Positions 9,421-22,356 of a stretch of 64,000 nucleotides of DNA are shown here, in pieces. Position 1 is the stretch's first letter; each line of letters starts with the position of its first letter. Source of the DNA: Brachionus plicatilis (Eukaryota > Rotifera > Eurotatoria > Ploima > Brachionidae); assembly GCA_010279815.1 (NCBI GenBank), contig QEOQ01000303.1, positions 1,305,567-1,369,566 of the forward strand, in the 5' to 3' direction. The position numbers and the translations under genes were made by a program. The notes beneath the pieces were generated by a model. It had not been told where the DNA came from, did not search any database, and saw only the letters and a list, made by a program, of their open reading frames with translations.

Positions 9421-11579
9421 TTTTGGTAACCAAAAGAAGAATCGCATTTTTTTTTAATTTTGGATAAATTTCATTCAATATTATCGCACTATTTCTTACG
9501 TAATTTTACGTAAAATTACGCATTTTTTAGATCAATATTTTGGAACTAAATTTGATTCATTGAATTTTAAAAAAAAATTGAAAGTTAACTTCAAAATTTT
9601 TTTTTAAATGACTTGAAATAAAAAAAATATATTCATTAATTGATTTTCCTCAAAAAATTTATTTTTTATGAACTTTAGATCATATGTTTTGTGTTAAAAT
9701 CTTTTTTTGTGAATTTAATGATCAAAAAAAGAAGAAAAAATGATATTAAAATATTAAAATTTTCATAATAGATTCATAATAATTTTCTTAAGCGTCATTT
9801 TTACTTACGTGACGGAATCTCGGACTCTATTGAGCTTTGTTTGAATAACTTAAGATTCAAATCTTTTCAAATACTTCTAAATGAATTAATAAAACCAAAT
9901 TAAGTCAGTTCCCTCCTTCTGGTCCAGGGGGTTTCTATAAATAACTGTATCTTTTTCTTTTTCTCCTTTTATCTGTATTTAATTTTACTTTCTTTTTATT
10001 TTTATGCAAAACTTTAATTTTTATTTTTTATTTTACTTCTCCTAATGGAGGTTAATTTGAATTAAATAAAATTAATAGAGAAAATTTTTTTTAGAGAATT
10101 TTTATTTTAGAGAAAAAAATAGAGATAATTAAGTGTTAATAAAATTGAGAATTAGCTATATTTCGAAAATTGATGATGATTCTTTCATTATTTCAATTTT
10201 TTTAATCAATAAATAAGTAAAATATTGCAAAGGACATAAAACCAAAACAAAAAAAATTGATATTATAGAAAGTAAATTAGAGAATTATTATTTTTGTGCC
10301 TTCATATAACGTCACTAATTAATCAATTAATAGAATAGCAAATCCACGAATAAAAAATTCGTTTAAAATTAGTTTTAAAAACTTATTTTTCTCTTCTCTA
10401 TTTTGTGCATCCTCTATTGTAATTTTTCTCTATTTTATTCCTCCTTTAATTGTTTTTCTCTATTTTAATTTCTTTCTATTATGATAGTTCACCAAAATTT
10501 TATGAAAAAATTTTAAAAAAAATTCGATAATGATTTTTACATTAAATTAGATCACAAAAGTTACTTCTTGAATTAAATGGAGCTTTAGTAACATTTAAAT
10601 GTTGAATTGAATCTACAAAATTTAGTGCAACGGCATAAATTTGTTTCAGGAGTCTGTCTTTTTTGCATTTTACATTCGATTTGACACTTTGAACATAAAA
10701 AAATACGGTTCAACAAATAAATAGACATCAAAAAATTAATCTGCTCAAATGGATCCATTTGAAAAATCTCTTTATTTATTTCTTAATTTAATTCTAATAA
10801 TTTTTTAGAAAAAAAGTAAACAACTTTTAGATTATGTAATTTAATTTAAACATGTGATCAAAAATTTGGAATTTTGTGATCAAATTTATTGTCAAAATCA
10901 TGATCGAATTTTTTTAAAATATTTTCTTTTTTTAGTTCATAAAATTTACAGGATAAATTTTTCGAGTAAAATTTGGAATCTATAGATAATCAAATTGATA
11001 ATACCCATTAATTTTACAATTTTATAATATTTCATTTCAAAATTTTGTCATAAAATGTGTTATTTTAAAGTCTGTTAATAATGTACAACATTTCTGCAAC
11101 ACTATATTTGTAGAGTTTTACCAGAATTTGAATATAAATGGTACTATGAATGTGGCACAATGTAGCATTCACGAAACCTATTTTGAATTTAAAGAATAAA
11201 AATATTAAATTTCTATTGTTATCATATATGGCTAGTTAAATATATAAGTTTAATAAAAGGTAATGCGAAAACTTAGGCTAAAAATGACGGTACAAAAATA
11301 AAAAAACTTTAATTTACGTTTCTACAAATTTTAGTTGAGAATTTTTTTTTTTGATTTTCAATGTACTAATCTAAAAGAATTAAAAATATAAAAGAATAAA
11401 AAATCTGATTTATTTTTATCATTTTTCGAATAAAATTTTAGATTATTTTTTACACTGTCTAATGACTACAAAATTTTTATTAAAATGACTTAAAATCAAT
11501 AAAATATTTAGATGAAAATTATTTAATTAATTTTATATTCATAAAATATTTTATTAAAAAATCAAACCAAAAAATTTTT
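9421..11579. other. AT-rich non-coding stretch
   Basis: No gene is visible. A foldback rich in AATAGAGAAA and its complement TTTCTCTATT occupies about 10040-10490, beginning beside CTAATGGAGGTTAATTTGAA, a motif that recurs at about 60842. The rest is A/T homopolymers and short palindromes. Confidence 0.5.
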
Positions 11580-11803
11580 AATTTACGTAAAATTATGTAA
11601 AAGGAGAGGAAAAAAATGGTGTGGTTTTCTTTCAAAATAAAATAATTAGAAAAATGATTTACCTTTTTTTTACTTTAAAACTCACTGTTTTTGTCCGTCA
11701 GCATTTCGGAACTATTTTATTCAAAGTTACTTAATTTAATCTAGAAATTAAGTAAAATAGCGTAATTTTAACAATTCTGGGATTTTTGTAGAAAAATAAT
11801 CTG
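11580..11803 (-). repeat. Mariner-type MITE half (family M)
   Basis: The right-hand end read inverted gives TTTTTCTACAAAAATCCCAG, matching family M. The body shares CCGT(C/A)AGCATTT followed by GGAACTATTTTA with the element at 5401-5836. Confidence 0.45.
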
Positions 11804-14486
11804 TCTCTATAATTTAGTATTATAAATTTGCAGGTTTTTTAAATAATTTTTCTTAACTCAAGAAATTATTCTATTCGAGATCTTACCAAGTATCTTACCA
11901 CGCTCCATAATTCAATTGTTTATTGACTTTTTTTAGGCCCAGTAGTGCATCTTTTTGGAAATTACGATTTGGAAAAATTTTGCTCTAACTTAAATTTTAA
12001 AGAATTCTAAGTTATTAATTATTCGAAAGTAGATGATTTTTAAAGAAAATAAAATCATGTTTTTTTAGTCAGAAAAAACTCTTAAAGTGTATTCACTTTT
12101 ATTTTTTAATTTTCCTGTTACTCTAAAAAATATTTAAAATTGAAAATTTTTTAAATTGTTTTAACAAGTTACTTGTAAAATATTATTTTACTAAAACATA
12201 TAATTTGAGTTAATTTTTACTGTTTAAATTACAAAAAGTTATTAACACTTTGAGTTTTAATTTTTCTTTAGCTTGCCGCTTTACGCTTAGTCGGATTTTC
12301 TCGCCTAAAAATAAATTTCTACCAAGGCGCCTGATCTTAAGCTTGTTAAATTATTATTTCGGGTTTTCTTAACAGCTCAAATTTTATTTTTAATCTAGAA
12401 AAAATAGATAACTTGTTATTTACTGAGATAAAAAATTGCCTCTTAAAAGCTTTGAATTTGCATGATCGTAAATAAACAGAAGGATGATAATGAATAATTG
12501 ATAGAAAATTTAAATTATTTTTTATAGCGAATCAAGCCATCATTTTATTTTGATTATTGTCGATTGTATAAACAAGATCGACGAGAACAACTCCATATCA
12601 AATTGATAAAAGAGCAAGTTGAAAAATAAATAGAGGAAAATTAAAATCGATTTTTGGCTGTCTTTTCTAATATCTCATTTAAAGTCGAAATCTTTATGTC
12701 CCAATACCCTCTGGTAATCATTCAAAGAAAAAAGCAAAATTAGAAACTTCAATCAAGGCTTATTTTGAAAAACGTTTAATCATTAATCATTAATTTACAA
12801 ACGCAACTGAATCAGCAATAACTAGAATAGAAACAAATATTTATTTTGAAAAATAAAACTTCCTCTAAGTCATTGTTTGTAACAATTATTAAACAATCAT
12901 GTCATTTAAGTATCATCTAATTATTACTTAGGAACCCTTGAATAAAATTGATATTCAGTTTTGGTAAAATATTTTCTTTCGTTAATCCTCAAACATCCTT
13001 AGATAAAAAAAATGAAAAATAAATTTTGCCAATTTAAAATCTACTGACAGTAACTTTCATTTAAAAGTGTCTTTTTTGATTAATTTCTTTTTCGGAAGTT
13101 TCATATCACTTCTTTTTGTAGTTTTTTTATTAAGTAAAATGTCGTAAATAATAAAATAAAAGAGACCTTGATGAAAAAATTTTTCCAAGTAGAAATTGAC
13201 AAATTTATTAAAATATTTTTCAGACGCTCATTTTTAGTTTGAAATTTGATTTTTTAATTATTATTAGAATGAATTATACAATGATAAACGACAAAATTTC
13301 TAAAAAAAAAAAATAAGAACCATAGCCAAAAGCTATCTGAGGCAAGAAATTAGGACGGAAACTAATTAATTCAATTTTTTTCCTCATAAATTTATGATTA
13401 ATTTTTAATTGTTAAAGTAGAGAAAATTTACATTTAAATACAATTTTAATTGCTTAGATTCTACAAGTTTATTTTGGTAAAAAATCAATTTTTCAAATTA
13501 ACACTGATTGCTTGAACACTTAAACTTTAATTTAGCATTTTTTTGCAATTTGATATCAGAGTTTTTTTTTTTTTTATCGGTACTGATTTGGAAGATAATG
13601 AAATTTAATATTTAATTAATTTACAGTTAAATTTAAGAAGACTAAACGCTTTAGATGATTATATGAAATTTTTTTAAAATATTTTAATCGGAATACTTGG
13701 GCAAAATTCTGTTTTTGCTTTGTTTTTTATGTTTTTATATTTCAAAAAGTTTTGATTATTTTATTTTTAATTTGAACTAGTAAAACTCTTGAGTCTTTAA
13801 TTAATGCCTGTTTTTCAAAAATATTCAACTTATTTAGTAGACTAATCGAATTCAAATTTAATAAGATATCTTTTTTTTATTGAAAAAAATCAATAAAAAA
13901 AGAATTTTTTGTATTTTCGAACATTTTTTTTAAGCAAACAATTAACAAATAATACAAATTGATTTTCGAGCAGAAAAAAGTTTTCTTTAAAATAAATGAA
14001 ATAAAATATCACTTCCTTAAGTCTATGCGTAATTTATTTTGACATAAGACAACAAAATAAAACAAATATTAGAAAACAATCTTCGACCATGTTTATTATT
14101 AATATTTTAAATTTCAACTCAATTTGCTGAATTTAATTGTGACTAACTTTTCAAGTATTTTCAAATTTATAACCTAATTTGTAAATTTAAAAACTGAAAT
14201 AAAAAACTGATGAAAATAACCAAGATATGCAAAATTTTTATAAAAAAATAAAATCGTAAATTTTACGGCATATTTTATAATTATTAATCGATTTCTATTT
14301 CTGTCGTATTTTTTTTTAACAAAAAAATTTTATTATTTCTAAAACATTTTTACAAAAAATTGTTTAGCATACGAAAAATTTTTCAATATTAAAATTTTCA
14401 CTTTAGCTTTAATACATATTTATGATTGAATTCGAAAGTGATTCAGAATTTAAATTTGATTTTAATTAATTTAATGTACTCAATAG
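11804..14486. other. AT-rich non-coding stretch
   Basis: I see no gene, RNA or clear repeat here. It is A/T-rich with frequent stops in all frames. Confidence 0.5.
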
Positions 14487-14657
14487 ATGAATAAGTCTCC
14501 AAACGATTTCAGTAAGAACCGATCTCCTTTCGAAAAATTTGTAGCAAACCGTCAAAACCATAACCAAATTAACGATGATCTTAAAGATTCACAAAACACA
14601 ACTAGCCCATTTCACAAATACTGGACACCCTTGGACAAGTTCAGACATGTTACCTAA
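14487..14657 (+). CDS. Possible small protein, 56 residues
   Basis: ATG to TAA encodes 56 residues opening MNKSPNDFSKNRSPFEKF and ending HKYWTPLDKFRHVT. It is hydrophilic, rich in Asn/Lys/Ser, with no signal peptide, membrane segment or cysteine. Its codons are clearly less A/T-biased than the surrounding several kilobases, which is the main argument for coding. It could be a free-standing small gene, or one exon of a larger gene, although no matching partner exons were found. It is not recognised. Confidence 0.4.
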   Translation: MNKSPNDFSKNRSPFEKFVANRQNHNQINDDLKDSQNTTSPFHKYWTPLDKFRHVT

Positions 14658-14835
14658 AAAAAGATTCGTATTCTAATTTTAAATTTCATTCAAAATGTAT
14701 TATACTCTATTCAAAATTTGTATTTCTCAAGTGATCCAAAAAAAAAAAAAAAAGATTTTCATATGCTTGTCCTTTGTCCTGTATCATTTTCAAAATTTTG
14801 TTCACTTTTTTCTTAATTATCAAAACTACTTAACA

Positions 14836-14926
14836 CGGGGCTGAAAGAGAGGTTAATTACAATTCCAAACTGCCCGGGGTCCTCCCTTAACTATTATTTT
14901 AATAAAAATAAAAATAGATGAATAAA
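14836..14926 (+). repeat. Short interspersed repeat (family S), copy 1
   Basis: GGGCTGAAAGAGAGG, then ATTCCAAACTGCCCGGGGT, ending in an AATAAAAATAAA-type tail. This is the ~75-90 bp family described at 57141. Confidence 0.5.
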
Positions 14927-15190
14927 GAGAGAAAGTAAGATAATGCCAAATGGCAATTTAGCACCTACAGATGCATAACTATTTTAAAAATTTTGAAAAT
15001 AAATTGCAGCAGTCCGCAGTTAAGATCAAATTTATCCAAATCTGTATAGCTTTAAAAATTTTGGTTTCAAAATGAAGGGTGGTATGATACCCAAAGCAAA
15101 AGACTGGTCTATAAAGAATATAAATCAGAATTAAAAAACAACATTTTTTTCACAGATATATTACACTTACTACTTGAACTTATTGAAAAA

Positions 15191-16013
15191 CTTTTTTTAT
15201 CATTAAAATAACTTTACTTTTTTAAAATGCAATAAGCATTTAAAATAAATATTACAAATAAACAACTTGTTTATTTTTTTAAACAAGACCCTTTTTATGT
15301 AAAATACCTTTTTTGACATAAGAATTTTTTCCAAAATTATAAAAGAATTTTTTCACAGAATTCTAAAATGCTTGATTAGGAAAGTGAGTCCGATGATCAT
15401 TAATTTGAACGAATGGACACTCAAGACACTCAAAAAAATGCTAGATAAAGATAAAGACCGAAAAGATAGAATAAGTCGCCGAGTATTTTTGGTTTTAGAA
15501 AACAAATAAGGATATTTAAATTACATTTAAATAGTTTTTTAAATAAAATAAATATTTTTTTTAATAAAATCTTTCTATGTGCTAAAATTTGTTTTATTTA
15601 GATATAAGTGTTAAGTAAAAAAATCATAGATCTTTTTTTATTTTTTTAGAAAATTATTGCTCATTAAAATAAATTAAAAAAGTTGATAATTTTTCCATAA
15701 GAAGTTGATTAAATGTATTCATTTTATTTTCATGATCGATTTGAATTATCTTCTGAATAGTCTTGATAAATATTATTTCTTTTTTGAATATTTAAAACCT
15801 TTGTTTGTTTAATTCACTTGAGAAAAATTAAAGAAAAAGTTTACAAATCAAATTCAATGAAAAAATTGAGTATAATTTTTAAAAACCTCAAATAATTTCT
15901 AATAATTTTGTTATATTCTCTTATATTAATGATTTCATACAAGAATTTTCATTAAATTTAAGTAAAAAATTTAAATTAAAAATTTTACAGACATCAATAC
16001 ACCAATCTATTTT
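15191..16013 (+). repeat. Dispersed ~820-bp repeat (family D), copy 1
   Basis: It is nearly identical, at about 90% or better by eye, to 25081-25904 in the second DCLK intron, in the same orientation. Both contain a perfectly shared block of about 60 bp that could encode [19 protein letters not shown]. No TIRs or poly(A) tail were recognised. It could be a fragment of an unknown transposon or a segmental duplication. Confidence 0.7.
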
Positions 16014-19000
16014 ATATGGCCACTATGACACAGCTAACTTAAATGGCTTCCTTTGTTAGTAGTCTCCGCAAGCCTGCTTGCTTTAGCCTATTATTTTTAT
16101 TATTTACTTTTGTAAATTTTAATAAAAAAGGGTCAAACAATTAAGAAAAATTAATAAATATTTTCTAAGTCAAGTCAAAGCTTTGACTTGCACTCAAAGG
16201 AAAAAATTCTAAAAATTTTTTGTTTGAAATCGCTTTTCGGGTCTATAAATTTCATGTAGTCGGAATCTTTATCGCTCACAACGCCAAATTTTTATGTAAG
16301 ATTTAAAAAAAAACGTGCAAGTCATGATTTTGGCTTGAATCAGAATTATTCAGACTTTTTTTCTCTAGACTTTTATAAAATTCTGTTTTACGTCTTTTTA
16401 TGTCTGTTGAAAAATTTTTCGTAAAATTAGATTATATATCAACAATCAAATCAATATTGTGGCAAACAATTTTGTATTTTATTTTAATAGCTTGTTTGAG
16501 ATTATAAATGAGCAAATAAAAGAATTACTTTTAATAAATTTAATCTTTAATAAATTTTACTTAATTTATTTGTATAAATTTGAGAAAAAATATTTGCAAA
16601 AAAATCACAAATATTTAGGAAAAATTTTTTTTTAAAATTTTTCAAAAAATTAAATTTTAATTTTAATGACGAAAAAACAGAATAAAAAAGAATTATGTTC
16701 AAAAAGTCTAAAATTCAATTTTTCCGCTGTATTAAATTTTTGGTCGGACTCTTTTTTTTCAGTATTTAAGAAACACTAAACAAATCGTAATGCTATTTGA
16801 GGACTAGACGCATTTTAAAGTCTGTATTTCAGAAAAAATCTCATCATCATCGATAAAAAAAATTGACTTGAAATTCTTTTAAGAACTAATTTAACTTGTT
16901 TTATCACCAAAAAATCACATTTTTAAGAAAAAATTTTTTGAAATAAAATAACTTGCAAACAAGATTACTTCTTGAATATAAAATTATTTTAAAAAAAATT
17001 ATTGAAATAAGATATTTTTTTTTTAAATAATCAAATTTAATTAAGGCAAACATTCGAAATATTTTCGTGTTTGAATTTTATTTTTATAAAAAAAGTTTTT
17101 TTTTTATTAAAGAGTTTTTTTAGACAAAATAAGCACTACTTATTTTGTTAACAAAAACAAAATTAAGAACTAAATGTTTTAGTTTTTTTATTATTTAATA
17201 TCAGAAGAGTATTTTTAGAATTCAAAAAGAAATTTTAGAAAAATGATGATTTTTGGTGATTGAAAAATTCTAAGCGAAAAAAATTTCCATAAAATAATCA
17301 TAAAATTAAAAAATTTACAGTGAGGAAAATACTGTAAATATTTTTTTTAATGCCACAATTAAAAAAAAGTTTTTCGCCTTGTTGTCAAATCGATATTTAA
17401 AATTAAGCTATCATAAAATTAAAATTTAGTTTAAGTCAAATTAACTTTAAAAAAAAATTAAAATTTTTTAATATTTTTATATATTAAAATATTTAAATAT
17501 ATTCTTTTTTTTTTTATTTTTGCTCTGCAACCGCATCAAATAGAAAGCCTGCTTCTAATTTTCATTTTTAGCAGAAAAATTTAATTTTAAGTTGCAAATC
17601 TATTCTTGAAAAACACTTTTTGTTGCATTATTCTTAAGTAAATTAATGATAAGATTGATAAGATGGTAAATTGTAAATGGTGCATGAGCCAAAGCTGAAT
17701 TTCTGAGTGTTTAAAAGTAAAAAATTTTAAGAAAAAGTTTGAGTTATCTAAATGGTTCAATCAGACTTAAACGAGAAAAGGTACGAAAACCTATTTTTCA
17801 AACAATATTCAATAATTCCAAAACAAGTTCACGTCAGGTTTTAGAATTCTCTTAGTTGCTTTCAAACAAGTTTTTCGAAAAGTAATAAAAATGATGCAAA
17901 ATTATCTTTTCTTATTTTATTTTATTAAAAATTATTTTTTTATCACATATAATTTTTTTTTAATAAATGTATTCCCTGGTATTTTATATATTGATATTGA
18001 TACTTATTTTGATAATTTACCAAAAATGAAAACTTTTGTTTGTTTCAATATGATTTGAATAGATCTTTAAAATATTGTAGATATTTTTTTAAAAAAAAAA
18101 AGCAAATTTTAGGCCATTTACGGATGACACCGCTTTTGCCAGCGTCATTCTGTTTTCCTTTCTTCTTTTCTTTGTGATTCATTAGACTTGAATCAAAATT
18201 TAATTTTAAAAATATTTATTTAATATTTCCATTAAGAAAAAATTAAGACACACAGCAATGTCATCGTGAGACCGACAAACTAAATTACCATTTAGCTTAA
18301 ATTTCGTTTAATTAGGAAATTTTAATTATTGTTAAAAATCAATAATTTTCTTAAAAGCTCAATGAGAATTTTTTCCTTTTAATTTAGTTTGGTATTTTTT
18401 ATTTGATTTTCAACTTATCATGTAAACATTAAAACTAATTTCTTTGTGTAAATTAAAAGTAAATACTAAAAATGTGAATTAAGGAAGCAAAGCGTAATTT
18501 TTCTAGGGCCTAGCGAAAATTTTTTTGAAAATTCAAAATCATATCAAACATTTTACCGAAACAAATTGAGCTAAATAGAATTCAATTGAACCGATTTGAC
18601 TGTATCTAAGAATTTGAATTTGAAATTTTTTGCAACTTAATTTTCAGAATTAATAAAGAAAAAATAATCTTTATCCTTTAAAGTTTAAATGGATTGAATT
18701 GTTTATCAAACTTAAAATAAGATTTAAAAGTGCAAACAAAAAACTGACTGTGAATGATAAAATATCATGAATATTTTTTAAAACCAATTAAATTGGAAAT
18801 AATAATTATTTGATAAAACTGTTGAATGAATCCTTAAAAAAACACACAAGGTATTTTAAGACTTTCATCAAATTTTTGACTCTAATTTTTAAAGATTATT
18901 TAAAGATTGAAGTTTTCTCATTTTTAGATACACAATCTTTAAAAATAACAAGCAATAAGTTTAGATAAATTATATCATCATATAAACCTGCTAAAATTTT

Positions 19001-19539
19001 TTAACATTGGTCCTTATTAACTTATGTAACTATAATTACTAAAAAATAAAGATTATTGACTCTTTGTGACAAATTTTTCAATATTTATTGTTTTTTATAA
19101 ATTACATTGACAAAAAAACTAATTAGAAAAAAATTTCAAAATTTTTTATTACCTGAATTTTCTTTTTTCCGATATTTAATTTTTTAATTCAAATTTGCAT
19201 TTTTTTAAAACCATTTCATCGCTGGAATCAATTAAAAAATGAATTAACACATGTTGACAAAAAAAAGAAAGTTTCCTGAAAATAAAAGTTTTTTTCTGCA
19301 CACTAAATTAAAACAATTATACACCATTTTGTTTTTATTAGAAGAAAAAAATTGGTAAATGATAAAAAAGAGACAATTTATTATCAGAATCATACAAAAA
19401 TAAATTTGAGTCACAAAAGAAACTCAATTGTAGATGGACTTTTTTAAAAAAAATTAATCTATCAAAAATACATAAATTTATGAAATAAGATAGATAGATT
19501 TTAAATATACAAGATGTAAAAAAAATAATAAAAATTGAT
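16014..19539. other. AT-rich non-coding stretch
   Basis: I see nothing supportable beyond a slightly GC-richer patch at about 16020-16085 and another at 18112-18165. No gene, repeat pair or RNA was recognised. Confidence 0.45.
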
Positions 19540-19940
19540 TTAGTTTTTATTTTTTGACTGTTCGAATTTTTCTGATTTTAAAGTGGATTTTTTAAGCTTT
19601 TCTTTTGTTTCATTTAATTCTCTGAGCAGTTTTGAACCATAATATTGTGACAATAGAAGCTGTTCTTTAAGACTTTTATTTTGGTCTAAAAGTCTTGGAA
19701 AAATTAAATTGTTTAAATAATAAAACTAATTTTTAATTACTCTCTGAGGCTTAGATTAGTCTGATTACAGGCTACCGCTGATTTTTCAAAAAAGTTCACT
19801 TTTTGACTTAACTGTAGATTCTCATCATTCATCTTGTTTAGTATTCTCTGTTGCTTGATTAAAAGTTCTTTTAACTTCCTTATTTCGTGTTTGTAGTTTT
19901 TTGAAGACTGATCTCTTAGTGCTGATGAATCTACCGACAT
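19540..19940 (-). CDS. Small coiled-coil protein, two exons
   Basis: Exon 1 is 19741-19940 and exon 2 is 19540-19693, with a 47-bp GT-AG intron whose removal keeps the frame. The product is 117 residues, starting MSVDSSALRD and ending KFEQSKNKN. From about residue 15 to 110 it shows heptad-like hydrophobic spacing (IRKLKELLIKQQRILNKM, then LLDQNKSLKEQLLLSQ and LLRELNETKEKLKK), typical of a parallel coiled coil. It has one cysteine and no membrane segment. Coiled coils of this type occur in centrosomal, cytoskeletal and vesicle-tethering proteins, but nothing identifies a particular family. The intron is among the shortest here. It may be a complete small gene or the end of a larger one. Confidence 0.55.
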
Positions 19941-22356
19941 TATTCATTCACTCAATTTTTAATCACTGTAACAAAGGTATGCTTTGTTTGACTATTTTTC
20001 AAATCGTCATCGAAAAGTTCTTGTTTTTGACTAAAATAAAAATAAAAATTTGGTTAAATTTTGTTAATTTTAAAAAATTTAAAACTTATTTGGATTTCTC
20101 ATAAAACATTTTTAAAAAGTGAAAAAAATACATTTCAGAATTCAAGTTAATTGAGTTCGTTTTATTTGAGTTTAATTAAACATTTTCCAAAAAAATCTCA
20201 AATAAATATAAGGTTTTTTATTTTTTTAAATATTGAAAAATGTAATTATTAAGAGTTGCTTTATGTATAGACATTCGCCTTTACATATAAGCTTTCATAC
20301 TTTAATTAAAGATTTGCCATCGAAAAATTTCTCAAAATTTTTCCATATCTTTACTTAGAAAAATTATTCAACAATAATTTTTCTAAAATTTAATATTCTT
20401 AAAGCAAATTTAAATTAAGGAAATCGATCGCCAAGTTAGATTAAAAAGTTAGCAACGAATTAAAGTGGCTTTCTAAAAAAAAAAACTTAAAAATTAATTT
20501 TCTCAAGCGTACAATTCTTAATCACGAATTTCGCTTCTCAGTTGGCTTGGTTATAAGGCTTTTCTACTAAGTCTATATTTTAAATTCGACCAAGTCTTTA
20601 ATAGAACAAACTTTTAATTGATTCAAGAAGCTGCCCACCAAAATTTGGGACAAGTACAAATACAAATATTTAAGCTGATTAATTTTTTATACTTTTTTCT
20701 TGTTAAGGGATTATATTGATTGTGGCATTATTATAAGATTTCAGTTAGTTTGATTAGAAAAAAGCCAGAAAATTAACTAACTAGTTGAACTGCATGGTAA
20801 ACAAACACCTTTAATTTATTTCAACATAAAACAGTAAATTTTTGGAAATCAAAGCAAAATGTTGAAAAGAAAAGCTTTTTTGATTCGGTTACATGGTAAC
20901 TCGAAATTGCCTAATCAAAAAAAATAATTTTATTTACATTGTTTATTCGATATGATAAATTTTTGCATATTTATTCAAAAATCAATTTTAATTTTATTTT
21001 GAATTTTCAGGCCCGAATGCTTAAGAAATTTTTTTTTGTCACTAATTTTTTTATTTTCTCAAATCGATTATATTCTCTATTAATTAATAGCTTCTAATTA
21101 AATTTTGATATTGTTTGTTTAATTATTTAAAAATTTAAATGTGGATCAGTCTAAATTTACTGCATTTTTTATTTAAATAATTAACAAGGGCTAATTAAGT
21201 CAAAGCCACGGAATTGTCAAGCAACCAATCTAAAGGTATGTTGTGGAGCTAGCAAATTTTTAGAGGACAATTTGTTTCTGAAAACTCAGCATAATTTTAT
21301 CCATTAATGAGATCATAAATTGGTAAATATCTAAATTTGAATTTGAGTCTTGAATATCGCATTTCAAAGCAAAAGTTTGAATTTTTTTAAAATATATTTT
21401 GCCTAAAGAGAAATATCAATATTTGTTTTTGTGCAATTCAAATTTTGGAAAAAACTTGTTCTTAAAATCAATAAATTTTCTCTTTTTTTTTTAATTCTTA
21501 AATGAAAAATAAAATGTTTGTCAACTAATTGGACATTTAGAGAAAGGCCTTGTGCCAAATTGTCTGCTAAAAACAAAAACAGAATTGTTAACAATTTAAA
21601 TTCTTGGCATCCCTACATATTTTAAAGCCTTAGTTTTTCTTAGAGAAAACCTAGTGAGATCGTTGTGCTATGTTTTTAAATCGTAACTTTTAGCCTTTTG
21701 AGAATCAGGCTTTTTAATGAAGACTAATTCATATTATTTTTTCCGACTGTAAAATTTTTTACTTGGCAAAAAAATAAAATTTTTAATAAAATTTGAATTT
21801 TTTTCTGTACAAATTGTTTCACTTGGAAAAATTTTTTAAATCCAGATTAAAAATTCTAATTAGGAAAATTAAAAAAAAATTATCCAAGTTTGTGAAAGTG
21901 ATTTTTTTGAATGGCTTATAAAATTTCAAATAATTTAAGTCCAGAATCCTTAGGATTAAATTGGAATCGCTTTAAATATAAAAATATGCGTAGCATGGAT
22001 TTTGGCTTACTCAGGTCTTCCCAGATATATTGACAAATTATTTAATTAATTCAGTAGAGACCTATTTGATTCGAATCGTTGACAAGGTTTCAAGAAATAA
22101 TAAATTCAGAAAAAGCGCCAAGTTGAGTTTAAAAAAAAGAAAAAAGAACTTAATTATAATAAAGAAAAAAATAATTTATTAATCTGTTTACGTCAGAGCT
22201 ATTAGTAGATAAAAAATTCACTAATAATAAAAAACAAATTTTATCTTATTTTTTTTTTAAATAATTAAAAATACTAGAACAATTGTTTTATAAACTATTT
22301 TTAAAATAAAAATATTCATGGGCAAACCTTAGACATAACTCTTTAGAGTTTATATA
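19941..22356. other. AT-rich intergenic stretch upstream of DCLK
   Basis: No gene or repeat was recognised. It should contain the 5' UTR and promoter of the kinase gene, but no convincing TATA box is visible. Confidence 0.45.
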
